Under the pieces are notes generated by a model, which ran no database searches, was not told where the DNA came from, and worked only from the letters and a program-made list of their open reading frames with translations. A stretch of DNA of 64,000 bases from 40CM-4-69-5 sp036556905 (GTDB lineage: Bacteria; Methylomirabilota; Methylomirabilia; Rokubacteriales; CSP1-6), in contig DATBIM010000102.1 in assembly GCA_036556905.1 (NCBI GenBank), forward strand, positions 1 through 64,000, in the 5' to 3' direction. This document shows, piece after piece, positions 50,308 to 57,670 of the stretch. Numbering within the stretch: the first letter of the stretch is position 1; each line of letters opens with the position of its first letter. The position numbers and the translations under genes were made by a program.

Positions 50308-51624
50308 TCAGGGGCTGGCGATAGTGCGCCGGGTGTCAAGCCCCGGGGAGTCCACCAGGATGCGGTTCAGACCGGCCTGCTTGCCGCGGTCCAGGGCGCG
50401 GCCGGCAGCCCGCAGGACGTCGTGGGGATCAGCCCCGCGCCGGTCCGGCCGGGCGACGCCACCGCTGATCGTCACCGCGACCGTCCATTCGACGCCAGCC
50501 CCGCGAGCCGGCCGGGTGCCCGGGCGCGGCCGCTCCGGCACCCGCACATCGACGGTCGCCACCTCGATGGCGCGCCGGACGACGTCGAGGTGGCGGGCGG
50601 CGGCCTCCGCCGTGGCGTGTCGGAAGACGATGGCGAACGTGCTGCCCTCGCAGTAGAAGACACGGCCCCCTCCGCCGACCTTGGTCAGGGCCTCGGCCAC
50701 GCGCCGCAGCATGCGGCGGGCGGCGTCGGACCCATGCTCGGCGCGGAACGTCCGGAACTCGTCGATCTCCACGGCGGCCAGCGCGTAGCGGGGGGCAAGC
50801 AGGGAACGCCGGCGCAGCCGCCGGAGCGCCTCGTTGAGGGCCAGGCGTCCGGGAAGGCCCGTGGCATCGTCGAGAAAGGCGTAGCGTGAGGGACCCATGA
50901 GGGCGCCGGCGGCGAGAAGCAGCCCGGCGGTGACGAAATAGACGTTCACAGGCCGGCCGGCGCCGGCGCCGTCCAGCGCGAGGAACGCGGCGACCAGCGC
51001 CCAGGCCATGCCGGCCGGAAACGCGTGCCCATTCAGGGCGAGCCGGATCAGCACCACGCCCTGGCTGACGATGAACGCGACCAGCACGAGGTGGGGCAGG
51101 GCTGTCCAGGCGCCCAGGGGCGCCGCCGTCAGGGGCCGCTCAAGCGATTCGGCGAGGGCCGCCAGCTCGGGATGCCGAAGCGTGGCGACGATGCCGGCCT
51201 GGGCCAGGATTACCCCGAGCCGCAAGGCGCCCTGCGCCGTGACGATGTTCGCTTCGCCGAGCCAGACGATGACGGCGAGGTTCAGGGGCAGGAGCAGCCC
51301 GATTGCGTTGAAGATGGCACGATCACCGAAGTGGACCAGCGCGAGATCGGCGAGGACGAGGGTAGCGATGCCAAGAACGAGCCGGCCCCGGCGCAGCAGG
51401 ATCCCCAGGGCCCCAGCGCTGCCGAACACCGCGAACGGCGCCACCTCCACGGCGGCGGTCAGCCAATCCGGCAGGGGGCCCGCCATGACCAGCCCGGCGG
51501 CGGTCGAAAGGAGAAGCGCGGGAACGGCGAGCGACGCGACCCGGGTCACGTGGGCAGGCGGAAGCAATGCCAGTACCAACCGCCCGAAGGAATGGTGCAG
51601 CGGGTATTCTCTCAGCTGAGTCAT
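50308..51624 (-). CDS. Membrane GGDEF-family protein with degenerate active site
   Basis: 438 residues. The N-terminal half has about seven hydrophobic segments. The C-terminal half starts at YAFLDDATGLPGRLALNEALRRL, the conserved lead of GGDEF domains (D-x-L-T-G-L-x-N-R-R form), and continues with YALAAVEIDEFRTFRAEHGSDAARRMLRRVAEAL. The catalytic GGDEF motif is replaced by CEGSTFAIVF, so diguanylate cyclase activity is unlikely; it may bind GTP or c-di-GMP or act as a sensor. Divergent from the amidotransferase-like selenoprotein gene with about 65 bases between. Confidence 0.75.
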   Translation of the reverse strand: MTQLREYPLHHSFGRLVLALLPPAHVTRVASLAVPALLLSTAAGLVMAGPLPDWLTAAVEVAPFAVFGSAGALGILLRRGRLVLGIATLVLADLALVHFGDRAIFNAIGLLLPLNLAVIVWLGEANIVTAQGALRLGVILAQAGIVATLRHPELAALAESLERPLTAAPLGAWTALPHLVLVAFIVSQGVVLIRLALNGHAFPAGMAWALVAAFLALDGAGAGRPVNVYFVTAGLLLAAGALMGPSRYAFLDDATGLPGRLALNEALRRLRRRSLLAPRYALAAVEIDEFRTFRAEHGSDAARRMLRRVAEALTKVGGGGRVFYCEGSTFAIVFRHATAEAAARHLDVVRRAIEVATVDVRVPERPRPGTRPARGAGVEWTVAVTISGGVARPDRRGADPHDVLRAAGRALDRGKQAGLNRILVDSPGLDTRRTIASP

Positions 51625-51689
51625 CGGCTGCTTGGCCGCGATGGCACATTCGGGCTAGACACCGGGCCAGCCTGACCCAGGGGGAGACG

Positions 51690-52379
51690 ATGAGCATCGG
51701 ACGCGCGGCAATCGGGGTGGTCGGCGACTTCACGCCCGGGAACCTCACCCACCAGGCGACGAACGAGGCCCTCACACACGTGGGGCTCTCGTTCGAGTGG
51801 GTGCCGACAGTGCAGGTGCGCCCGCACGATCCTGCCGGGCGTTTGGCAGACTACGCCGGGCTGTTCATCGCGCCGGCCAGCCCCTATCGCAGCATGGCCG
51901 GCGCCCTGGCCGCGATCCGGTTCGCTCGAGAGCGGGGGGTGCCGCTCGTCGCGACCTGAGGGGGCTTTCAGCACGCGATCGTCGAGTTCGCGCGCAACGT
52001 TCTCGGGCTCGAGAACGCCGATCATGCCGAGTCCAATCCCCACGGGGAGCGCCTCGTGGTCACGCCGCTGGCCTGCTCGCTGGTCGGTCGGGCGGAGCGG
52101 GTCGAGATCGTTCCCGACACCCGGGCCGCCGCCATCTGGGGCACCACCACAGCGCTCGAGGACTTCCGCTGCAACTACGGCGTCGATCGCGGCTACCATC
52201 GGGCGCTGTCGCAGGCCGGGCTCGGGCTCGCGGGGTTCGGGGATGAGGGAGAGCTCCGGATCATCGAGCTATCCGCCCACGCGTTCTTCCTGGCCACGCT
52301 GTTCCTGCCGCAGCTCCGGTCGACTCCCGAGCGACCTCATCCGCTCCTCGTCGCTTTCAGGCGCGCCGTGAAGCGCTGA
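51690..52379 (+). CDS. CTP-synthase-C-terminal-like amidotransferase selenoprotein (Sec90)
   Basis: 229 residues with TGA at 51957-51959 read as Sec90. The frame gives VPLVAT-U-GGFQHAIVEFARN; CTP synthase and related class I glutaminases have GT-C-G-G-F-Q-H, so the TGA replaces the nucleophile cysteine. The rest of the fold is normal and the frame is open for 140 codons after it. The second catalytic motif is lost: where CTP synthase has Q-F-H-P-E-F, this reads LFLPQLRS, so the His and Glu of the triad are missing and glutamine hydrolysis is doubtful. I recall databases naming such sequences CTP synthase C-terminal region-related (seleno)protein, unchecked. ATG with GGGGAGAC upstream. Confidence 0.78.
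51974..51992 (+). other. Possible bSECIS hairpin of the amidotransferase-like gene
   Basis: Stem CGCGA (51974-51978) with TCGCG (51988-51992), a T-T mismatch, one further C-G pair and the loop GTCGA, with the G 22 bases after the TGA. It is the weakest of the six; the strong 8-bp hairpin at 51998-52017 is too far from the TGA to be the usual element. Confidence 0.35.
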
Positions 52380-52431
52380 CGTCCCCTGCGGCCCTTCGGG
52401 CTCCGCGTGATGACGTCCGGGTAGTTGCCAA

Positions 52432-52479
52432 TTGACATGGCACCAAACATGCCATAGTGTAATGGCTGTGAACATGGCA
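52432..52479 (+). promoter_or_regulatory. Promoter and repeated operator of the MazF-type toxin-antitoxin pair
   Basis: TTGACA (52432-52437) is a perfect -35 element and TAGTGT (52455-52460) is a weak -10 at 17-base spacing. The hexamer ATGGCA occurs at 52437-52442 and 52474-52479, ATGGCT at 52462-52467, and its complement TGCCAT at 52450-52455. The four copies are 12-13 bases apart, about one helical turn, as expected for antitoxin autorepression. The region is notably AT-rich. Confidence 0.6.
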
Positions 52480-52494
52480 CCGAGGTCGGCAACC

Positions 52495-52749
52495 ATGAAG
52501 AATTTCCATCTTCCTCTCCCCGAGGAGACCTACCAGGCGTTGCGAGAGGCGGCGGTGGCCGTCGAGCGGCCGGCGACAGTCGTCGCGCGTGAGGCCATCG
52601 AGGAGTGGTTACGCGCGCGGCGAAAGACTGTTCTCCGCGAGGCGATCGCGGAGTACGCAGTGGAGCACGCCGGCACGGTCGCCGATCTGGACCTGGCGCT
52701 CGAGCGCGCTGGCGTGGAAGCCTTGCGGCCCCGCCGCCGGCGTCGATGA
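52495..52749 (+). CDS. Antitoxin of a MazF-type toxin-antitoxin pair
   Basis: 84 residues. FHLPLPEETYQALREAAVAVERPATVVAREAIEEWLRARRKTVL has the form of a ribbon-helix-helix/MetJ-Arc-like DNA-binding segment followed by a basic and helical C-terminal part (EYAVEHAGTVADLDLALERAGVEAL). Starts at ATG 52495, after the TTGACA promoter. It overlaps the toxin start (ATGA), typical of coupled antitoxin-toxin genes. Confidence 0.75.
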   Translation: MKNFHLPLPEETYQALREAAVAVERPATVVAREAIEEWLRARRKTVLREAIAEYAVEHAGTVADLDLALERAGVEALRPRRRRR

Positions 52750-53093
52750 GGCGGGGCGAGGTCTTCTGGGCCGAGCTGCGTCCTCGCTCCGGCTCGGAAC
52801 AGACGGGCGCGCGTCCGGTGATCATCGTCTCGCACGACGGATTCAATCAGACGCCGACGTGGCGCTCGGTCATCGTCGTGCCCCTCACTACATCTGACGC
52901 ACAAGCTCGACGCGGACCCACGGCCATCCCGCTCACCCCAGGAACGGGCGGCCTCAAGGAAGACAGCGTGGCCCTCTGCCACCAGGTCACGACGCTGGAT
53001 AGAGCGAAGCTGACCGAGCGCATCGGGGTTCTTCCCGCTGCCGCGCTCGCGCGCGTCGAAGACGGACTCCGGACGGCGCTCGACCTCGAATAA
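52746..53093 (+). CDS. MazF/PemK-type endoribonuclease toxin
   Basis: 115 residues. MRRGEVFWAELRPRSGSEQTGARPVIIVSHDGFNQTPTWRSVIVVPLTTS is a clear PemK/MazF core (R-G-E/D-V-x-W and RPVIIVS). SVALCHQVTTLDRAKLTERIGVLP matches the strand with the catalytic region. These toxins cleave mRNA; the antitoxin directly upstream overlaps it by 4 bases. Confidence 0.87.
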   Translation: MRRGEVFWAELRPRSGSEQTGARPVIIVSHDGFNQTPTWRSVIVVPLTTSDAQARRGPTAIPLTPGTGGLKEDSVALCHQVTTLDRAKLTERIGVLPAAALARVEDGLRTALDLE

Positions 53094-53110
53094 CCCGGAT
53101 CCGTGAGAGA

Positions 53111-54136
53111 TTACCGCAGCGCGTCGCCACAGCCGCGGTACGCCTTGCCGTCGACCTCTACCTCCACGGTCGACGCGTGGCGATCGCCGCTCATCGAGTC
53201 CACGCAGGGGTTGTCGCGGATCCGCACGGTCAGCTGGTGGGTCTCGGTGCGGGCCGTGTGCACCGTTTCGCCCGGGGTCACGCGGCCGGGTCGCGCCGGG
53301 CGGGGCGTGGCCACGCGCTGGGTGCCGTAGCCACCCACGAAGACCATGCTGTCGGGCAGGAGCTCCCACGTCCAGCCGGGCTCGTTGCCTGACGCGCGGA
53401 ACTCCACGCCGCGGGCCCGGGCGTCCTCCCGGATCGAGCGCGGCCGGTTCTCCAGACACCGATAGACGCGGCCGTCGAGGTCCAGGATCGCCTCGCGCCC
53501 CTTGCTCCACACGGAGACGCCGCGGTCGGCGTAGCGGGCGCCGGAGGCGGTGGGCAGGCGAGGGAGCCGGTGGTGGCGGTCGGGCAGGACGAGATCGATC
53601 GCCTCGCTCGCCCCGGCGCCGGGCGCAGTATTGGCCATGACGAACCTCGGCCCGTCGGCGCAGTCGAACGCGTAGGCCCGCAGCGGCGCGGCGGAGCCGG
53701 CCGGCGGCGGAGCCTGCGCTCCGGGACCGAGCGGCGCCAGCCTCACGCGCACGCGTCCACCGTCGTCGAGGAGCAGGAGCTTGCCTCCCTCGCGTCGAAA
53801 GCCGGTCGCGGCCCCGAGCGCGGCCAGGAACCGGCTCTCCTGCTCCATGACGGTCGGCGGGCAGGCCATCCGCGTGGTGCCCGCCGGCTTGAGCCGGATC
53901 CGGCCTTCACCCAGCTCGAGCGCTCCGAAGTAGCGGTTGCAGGCGGCCTGGCCCACGATGCGCTGGGCGCTGTCGAAGGTGAGGCTGGACTCCACACGCT
54001 CGAGGACGGCCCGCCCGTCGATCTCCTCGGCCCGCCACGAGGTGCCCATCAGGGAAGGGGACGGTGAGGGATCCGTCGTCGTGCGGCAGGCCGCCGCCAG
54101 CAGCGCCACCGCAGCCACGCTCACCCACCATCTCAT
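53111..54136 (-). CDS. Lipoprotein with META, MliC-like and COG3650 domains
   Basis: 341 residues. The signal WVSVAAVALLAAAC is a lipobox, so it is a lipid-anchored envelope protein. A META/HslJ-like domain follows (SLMGTSWRAEEIDGRAVLERVESSLTFDSAQRIVGQAACNRYFG). The middle (RAYAFDCADGPRFVMANTAPG, YADRGVSVWSKGREAILDLDG) resembles MliC, an inhibitor of C-type lysozyme. The C-terminal part (VEFRASGNEPGWTWELLPDS) resembles COG3650. It may defend the cell wall or act in stress, which is inferred. It begins at 54136, overlapping the mechanosensitive channel stop (ATGA). Confidence 0.75.
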   Translation of the reverse strand: MRWWVSVAAVALLAAACRTTTDPSPSPSLMGTSWRAEEIDGRAVLERVESSLTFDSAQRIVGQAACNRYFGALELGEGRIRLKPAGTTRMACPPTVMEQESRFLAALGAATGFRREGGKLLLLDDGGRVRVRLAPLGPGAQAPPPAGSAAPLRAYAFDCADGPRFVMANTAPGAGASEAIDLVLPDRHHRLPRLPTASGARYADRGVSVWSKGREAILDLDGRVYRCLENRPRSIREDARARGVEFRASGNEPGWTWELLPDSMVFVGGYGTQRVATPRPARPGRVTPGETVHTARTETHQLTVRIRDNPCVDSMSGDRHASTVEVEVDGKAYRGCGDALR

Positions 54137-55797
54137 CGCGGCGCTGACTCTCCCGGCGCGTTCTTGGGGGCAGCGGCCGGCGCCTCGAACCATTTGGATT
54201 TGGGCACCACGACCGAGCGCTCGGGCTGGGATTCGAAGGCCGGCGACATGATCTGCACCCCGAACTCGTTGAAGGCATCTTGGATCTGGGCGTGCAGGTC
54301 GGAGAGCACCCGGAACCGTTCCTCCGGCGTCTCGATGTGGGTGCGCAGCTCATACTGCACGGCGAAGTCGTTCAGGGCCCGCTGCAGCACGAACGGGGGC
54401 GGGCTCTTGCGCACGCCGGGGGTCCGCTCGGCGGCGCGCAGGAGCAGGGCATGGACCTGTCGCCAGGGCTGATCGTACCCGATGGTGACCGTGGCCGAGA
54501 TCACCAGGCCCTCCACGCCGGCCAACCGGGAGTAATTGATCACGGTGCTGCCGGCCAGCACGGCATTGGGGATGGTGATCTCTTCCCGCTTGAGACTGAC
54601 GAGCTTGGTCGAGAGCAGCCCGACCTCGGTGACCCGACCCACAATCTCCCCGGCTTCAACCACCTCACCCGGCCTCAACGCGCGGGAGTACACCACCACC
54701 AGGCCGCTCATGAGATGGTTCATGAGGCCGGCGGAGCCGAGCGAGATGACGAGGCCGGTGAAGATCCCAATCGCCTTGAAGGCGTCGGTCTCCGAGCCTG
54801 GAATGTACTCGTAGGCGATGGTGAGGGCGAAGATCCAGATCAGGACCCCGGCGATCCGCCGACTGGCCCGGGCCGTGTCCGGCTGCAGCCCGCGGAGGCT
54901 GACGGCGCCGGTCTCGACGGCATGGAAGAGGACATCGACGATGCGGAGGACGATCCGCGTGGCCAGGAAGATGACGACGATCGCGAACAGGCCGGGGATC
55001 GCCCGCAGCGCGCCAGTCCCGAACTTCCAGAGCAGGCCGACCAGGTAGTTGCCGAGGTGCTGGGCCCAGGGCCGGGTGTAGGGGAACTGGCTCAGGACGA
55101 AAGCCAGCCAGAGATACGCGGCGACGAGACCGACCGCCAGGGCGGTGATGCGGACTATCGCGCGTCGAAAGGCGTCTACCATCGGCCACAGATCCCGGCC
55201 CAGCACCGGGATCGCGCGGGCCCGGGTGGCTGTGGCGAGTCGCCCCAGCATCGCCTCCGCCAGGCGGCGCGTCCCCCACACGACCAGGACCAGGAGGGCG
55301 GTTGCGCCGAGGGACAGGGCCACGCCGCGAACCAGCGCCGGCAGGCGACGCTGCTCGGCCCGAGCCTGGAGCACGGAGCGAACCTGCCCGACGGCGTGCT
55401 CGGCGACGCTGGCTGGCGTCTCGTTGGTCGTCGGGTCCACGTCGCCCTCGACGACGCCGAACAGGATGCGGCCGCGGGCCACGACGAGCACGCCGCGCCA
55501 GGCACCGATGGTGGACGCCTCGGAGCGGATCTCGTCGGGGCGCACGTCGCCGGGAAGCTCCTCGATGCGCTGGACGGCCAGGGCGGCGCGGTCGGCGGGG
55601 CGGACTTGCCCGACCACCGCGCGCAACACTACGATGGGGCGGTTCCAGACCACGACCGTGGCAGGAGCCGGGGCGCCCCGCTCGAGCGCGGCGCTCTGTT
55701 CGGATTGCGGCGGCTGCGCCGGCAACGGGGCCGCGGCCACGAAGAGCAAACACGCGGCCGGGGCCAGCACCCTGAGGACCTGCCGCCGGGGACTCAT
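54133..55797 (-). CDS. MscS-family mechanosensitive channel with signal sequence
   Basis: 554 residues. A signal peptide (VLAPAACLLFVAAAPLPAQ) starts a periplasmic domain of about 100 residues (WNRPIVVLRAVVGQVRPADRAALAVQRIEELPGD), similar to the periplasmic parts of MscK/MscM-type channels. Several helices lead to the pore region ALTIAYEYIPGSETDAFKAIGIFTGLVISLGSAGLMNHLMSGLVVVYSRALRPGEVVEAGEIVGRVTEVGLLSTKLVSLKREEITIPNAVLAGSTVINYS. The beta domain continues to about residue 500. It shares its stop with the lipoprotein start. Likely an osmotic safety valve. Confidence 0.83.
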   Translation of the reverse strand: MSPRRQVLRVLAPAACLLFVAAAPLPAQPPQSEQSAALERGAPAPATVVVWNRPIVVLRAVVGQVRPADRAALAVQRIEELPGDVRPDEIRSEASTIGAWRGVLVVARGRILFGVVEGDVDPTTNETPASVAEHAVGQVRSVLQARAEQRRLPALVRGVALSLGATALLVLVVWGTRRLAEAMLGRLATATRARAIPVLGRDLWPMVDAFRRAIVRITALAVGLVAAYLWLAFVLSQFPYTRPWAQHLGNYLVGLLWKFGTGALRAIPGLFAIVVIFLATRIVLRIVDVLFHAVETGAVSLRGLQPDTARASRRIAGVLIWIFALTIAYEYIPGSETDAFKAIGIFTGLVISLGSAGLMNHLMSGLVVVYSRALRPGEVVEAGEIVGRVTEVGLLSTKLVSLKREEITIPNAVLAGSTVINYSRLAGVEGLVISATVTIGYDQPWRQVHALLLRAAERTPGVRKSPPPFVLQRALNDFAVQYELRTHIETPEERFRVLSDLHAQIQDAFNEFGVQIMSPAFESQPERSVVVPKSKWFEAPAAAPKNAPGESAPR

Positions 55798-55878
55798 ACG
55801 CCGGCAGTTTACGGCGCGCGGGCCGGCCGCGTCATGGGCCAAAGGTCGTATTGATATGAGACGGAGGGTGAGGGGCTT

Positions 55879-56307
55879 ATGGGCGCCATCGTGACCTCCA
55901 AACGTGCCCACCTGGTCGCCCTGGTGGCCGTGGTGATCGCCGGGCTCGCCGGCTGTGCGGGGATATCCCCGACCGGTCCACTCCCCGAGACCGCCGTGCC
56001 AGTCACCAGCTTCGAGGTCGTCAAGGGCAAGTGGGCCGGCATCGTGGCGCGGTCGCCCGCCAGCCGGCGGGAGGACCTGATCGAGCTCACGATCGATGGG
56101 GACGGCGCCTATCGGTTCACCTCCGCCCGGACGATCGGGGTCTTGCAGGGCGGCGGCAAGCTGATGCTCAAAGATGGAGCGCTGTCCTCGGCGTCCGAGC
56201 AGGGCTCGGCCAACTACCGCCTGGTCGACCGGGGCGGCAAGCACGTGCTCAAGGTGGAGGCCGTCGATCGCGATGGCCTCCGCTACTCGGCCGAGCTGAC
56301 CCGGTAG
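55879..56307 (+). CDS. Small lipoprotein of unknown function
   Basis: 142 residues. A signal with lipobox LAGCAG (VALVAVVIAGLAGC) precedes a small beta-rich domain (VVKGKWAGIVARSPASRREDLIELTIDGDGAYRFTSARTIGVLQGGGKLMLKDGAL). No family was recognised. It is divergent from the channel gene and is followed after 16 bases by the TAXI gene, so they may be co-transcribed. Confidence 0.65.
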   Translation: MGAIVTSKRAHLVALVAVVIAGLAGCAGISPTGPLPETAVPVTSFEVVKGKWAGIVARSPASRREDLIELTIDGDGAYRFTSARTIGVLQGGGKLMLKDGALSSASEQGSANYRLVDRGGKHVLKVEAVDRDGLRYSAELTR

Positions 56308-56323
56308 CCGAGAGGACCCGGCG

Positions 56324-57649
56324 TTGCCTGGCGCCCTTCGCTGGATGCGCGGCCGCCGGCGGCGCTGGCTCGTCGCTGCCGTCCTGATCGCGGTGCCCAT
56401 CGCGCTGGGCTTTCTCTTCACGGGGCCGGCACCGCCCCGGAGGATCACGCTGGCCACCGGGCAGCCCGGTGGGATGTACCACACCTTCGGCGGGCAGTAC
56501 GTGGCGCGGCTCAAGGGCATCGGCCTTGGCACCGTGGTGGTCCCGACCAGTGGCTCCCTCGACAATCTGCAGCGCGTGCTCCGGGGCGAGGCCGACCTGG
56601 CCTTCGCCCAGGGCGGCACGGCCGCGCTCGTCCCCGATCCGACGTCCCGGCTCCGCGGCATCGCCGCCCTCTACCTCGAGCCGCTCTGGGTGTTTCACCG
56701 CGCGCCCACCTTGCGCTCGCTCTCCGAGCTGGCGGGCCAGCGCGTGTCGATCGGCCTGCCCGGCAGCGGCACCGAGGCCGTCGCCACGGCTCTCCTGCGG
56801 GAGCACGGCATCGATCCCGCGAGCTCCGACATCGTACGGCTCGCCAATCCGGCGGCCCGCCAGGAGCTCGAGCAGGGCGCGCTCCGGGCCGCCTTCTTCG
56901 TCACGGGCCCCGGCGATCCACTCGTGACCGGCCTGCTGGCGCACCCGGACGTCCGGCTCCTGGGTTTTCGCCGCGATGCCGCGTATGCGCGGAAATATCC
57001 CGCCCTCACGCCGGTGCGCCTGCCCGAAGGACTGCTCGATCTCCGCCGCAATCTGCCGCGGGAGGACAAGATGCTGCTGGCCCCGGCGGCGTTGCTCGTG
57101 TGCCGGGCCGACCTCCACCCGCGGGTGGTCGAGCAGGTCTTGAAAGTGGCCCAGGCCATCCACGCGCCGGGCAGCAGCCTGCTCGATCCGCCGCTCCGCT
57201 TCCCGACGCGCGAGGGCGTCGATCTACCCCTGCACGAAGCCGCCGAGGTCTACCTCACCCAGGGCGAGTCCTGGCTCTCCCGCACGCTGCCCTATCCGAT
57301 GCTCCGGTGGATGCCGATCCTCCGTGTCCTGGTCGTGTCGCTGGTCCTGTGGATTCCCCTGATGCGCTTCCTGCCCGAAGTACTGGGCTGGCGCGTCGAG
57401 CGCCGCTTCAATCGCCTGTACGTGGCCCTGCGCGGCGCCGAACGGCGGCTGGAGTCGGCGCGGGATGTCGGTGAGCTTCGAGCCGGCCTGGCCGCGCTCG
57501 ATGACGTGTCGCACGAGGCGCAGGTGCTGTGCGACAAGCTTCCGCCTGGCCGTCAGCACGACGTGTACGACTGGCGGGTGCACGTGGAGTTCGTCCGCGC
57601 GCGAGCGACGGCGCGGCTGGCCGCGATGGACAGCCAGACCGAGGGATAG
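56324..57649 (+). CDS. TAXI-family TRAP-type solute receptor with C-terminal membrane anchor
   Basis: 441 residues. A single N-terminal helix (WLVAAVLIAVPIALGFLFTG) is followed by the TAXI fold: RRITLATGQPGGMYHTFGGQYVARLK, VVPTSGSLDNLQRVLRGEADLAFAQGGTAAL, LAGQRVSIGLPGSGTEAVATALLREHGID. Unusually, the protein continues into a C-terminal transmembrane helix (LRVLVVSLVLWIPLMRFLPEV) and a helical cytoplasmic tail of about 90 residues. No TRAP permease lies nearby. Such anchored TAXI proteins may be sensors rather than transport receptors. TTG start at 56324; ATG at 56345 is an alternative. Confidence 0.8.
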   Translation: MPGALRWMRGRRRRWLVAAVLIAVPIALGFLFTGPAPPRRITLATGQPGGMYHTFGGQYVARLKGIGLGTVVVPTSGSLDNLQRVLRGEADLAFAQGGTAALVPDPTSRLRGIAALYLEPLWVFHRAPTLRSLSELAGQRVSIGLPGSGTEAVATALLREHGIDPASSDIVRLANPAARQELEQGALRAAFFVTGPGDPLVTGLLAHPDVRLLGFRRDAAYARKYPALTPVRLPEGLLDLRRNLPREDKMLLAPAALLVCRADLHPRVVEQVLKVAQAIHAPGSSLLDPPLRFPTREGVDLPLHEAAEVYLTQGESWLSRTLPYPMLRWMPILRVLVVSLVLWIPLMRFLPEVLGWRVERRFNRLYVALRGAERRLESARDVGELRAGLAALDDVSHEAQVLCDKLPPGRQHDVYDWRVHVEFVRARATARLAAMDSQTEG

Positions 57650-57670
57650 CCACGGCCCGGTTGCCGGTGG

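Noticed and set aside
51998..52017. Perfect 8-bp hairpin with loop GGCT as the SECIS element of the amidotransferase-like gene
   Set aside because: Its loop begins 47 bases after the TGA, farther than the 16-37 bases usual for bacterial elements. The nearer, weaker hairpin at 51974-51992 is preferred.
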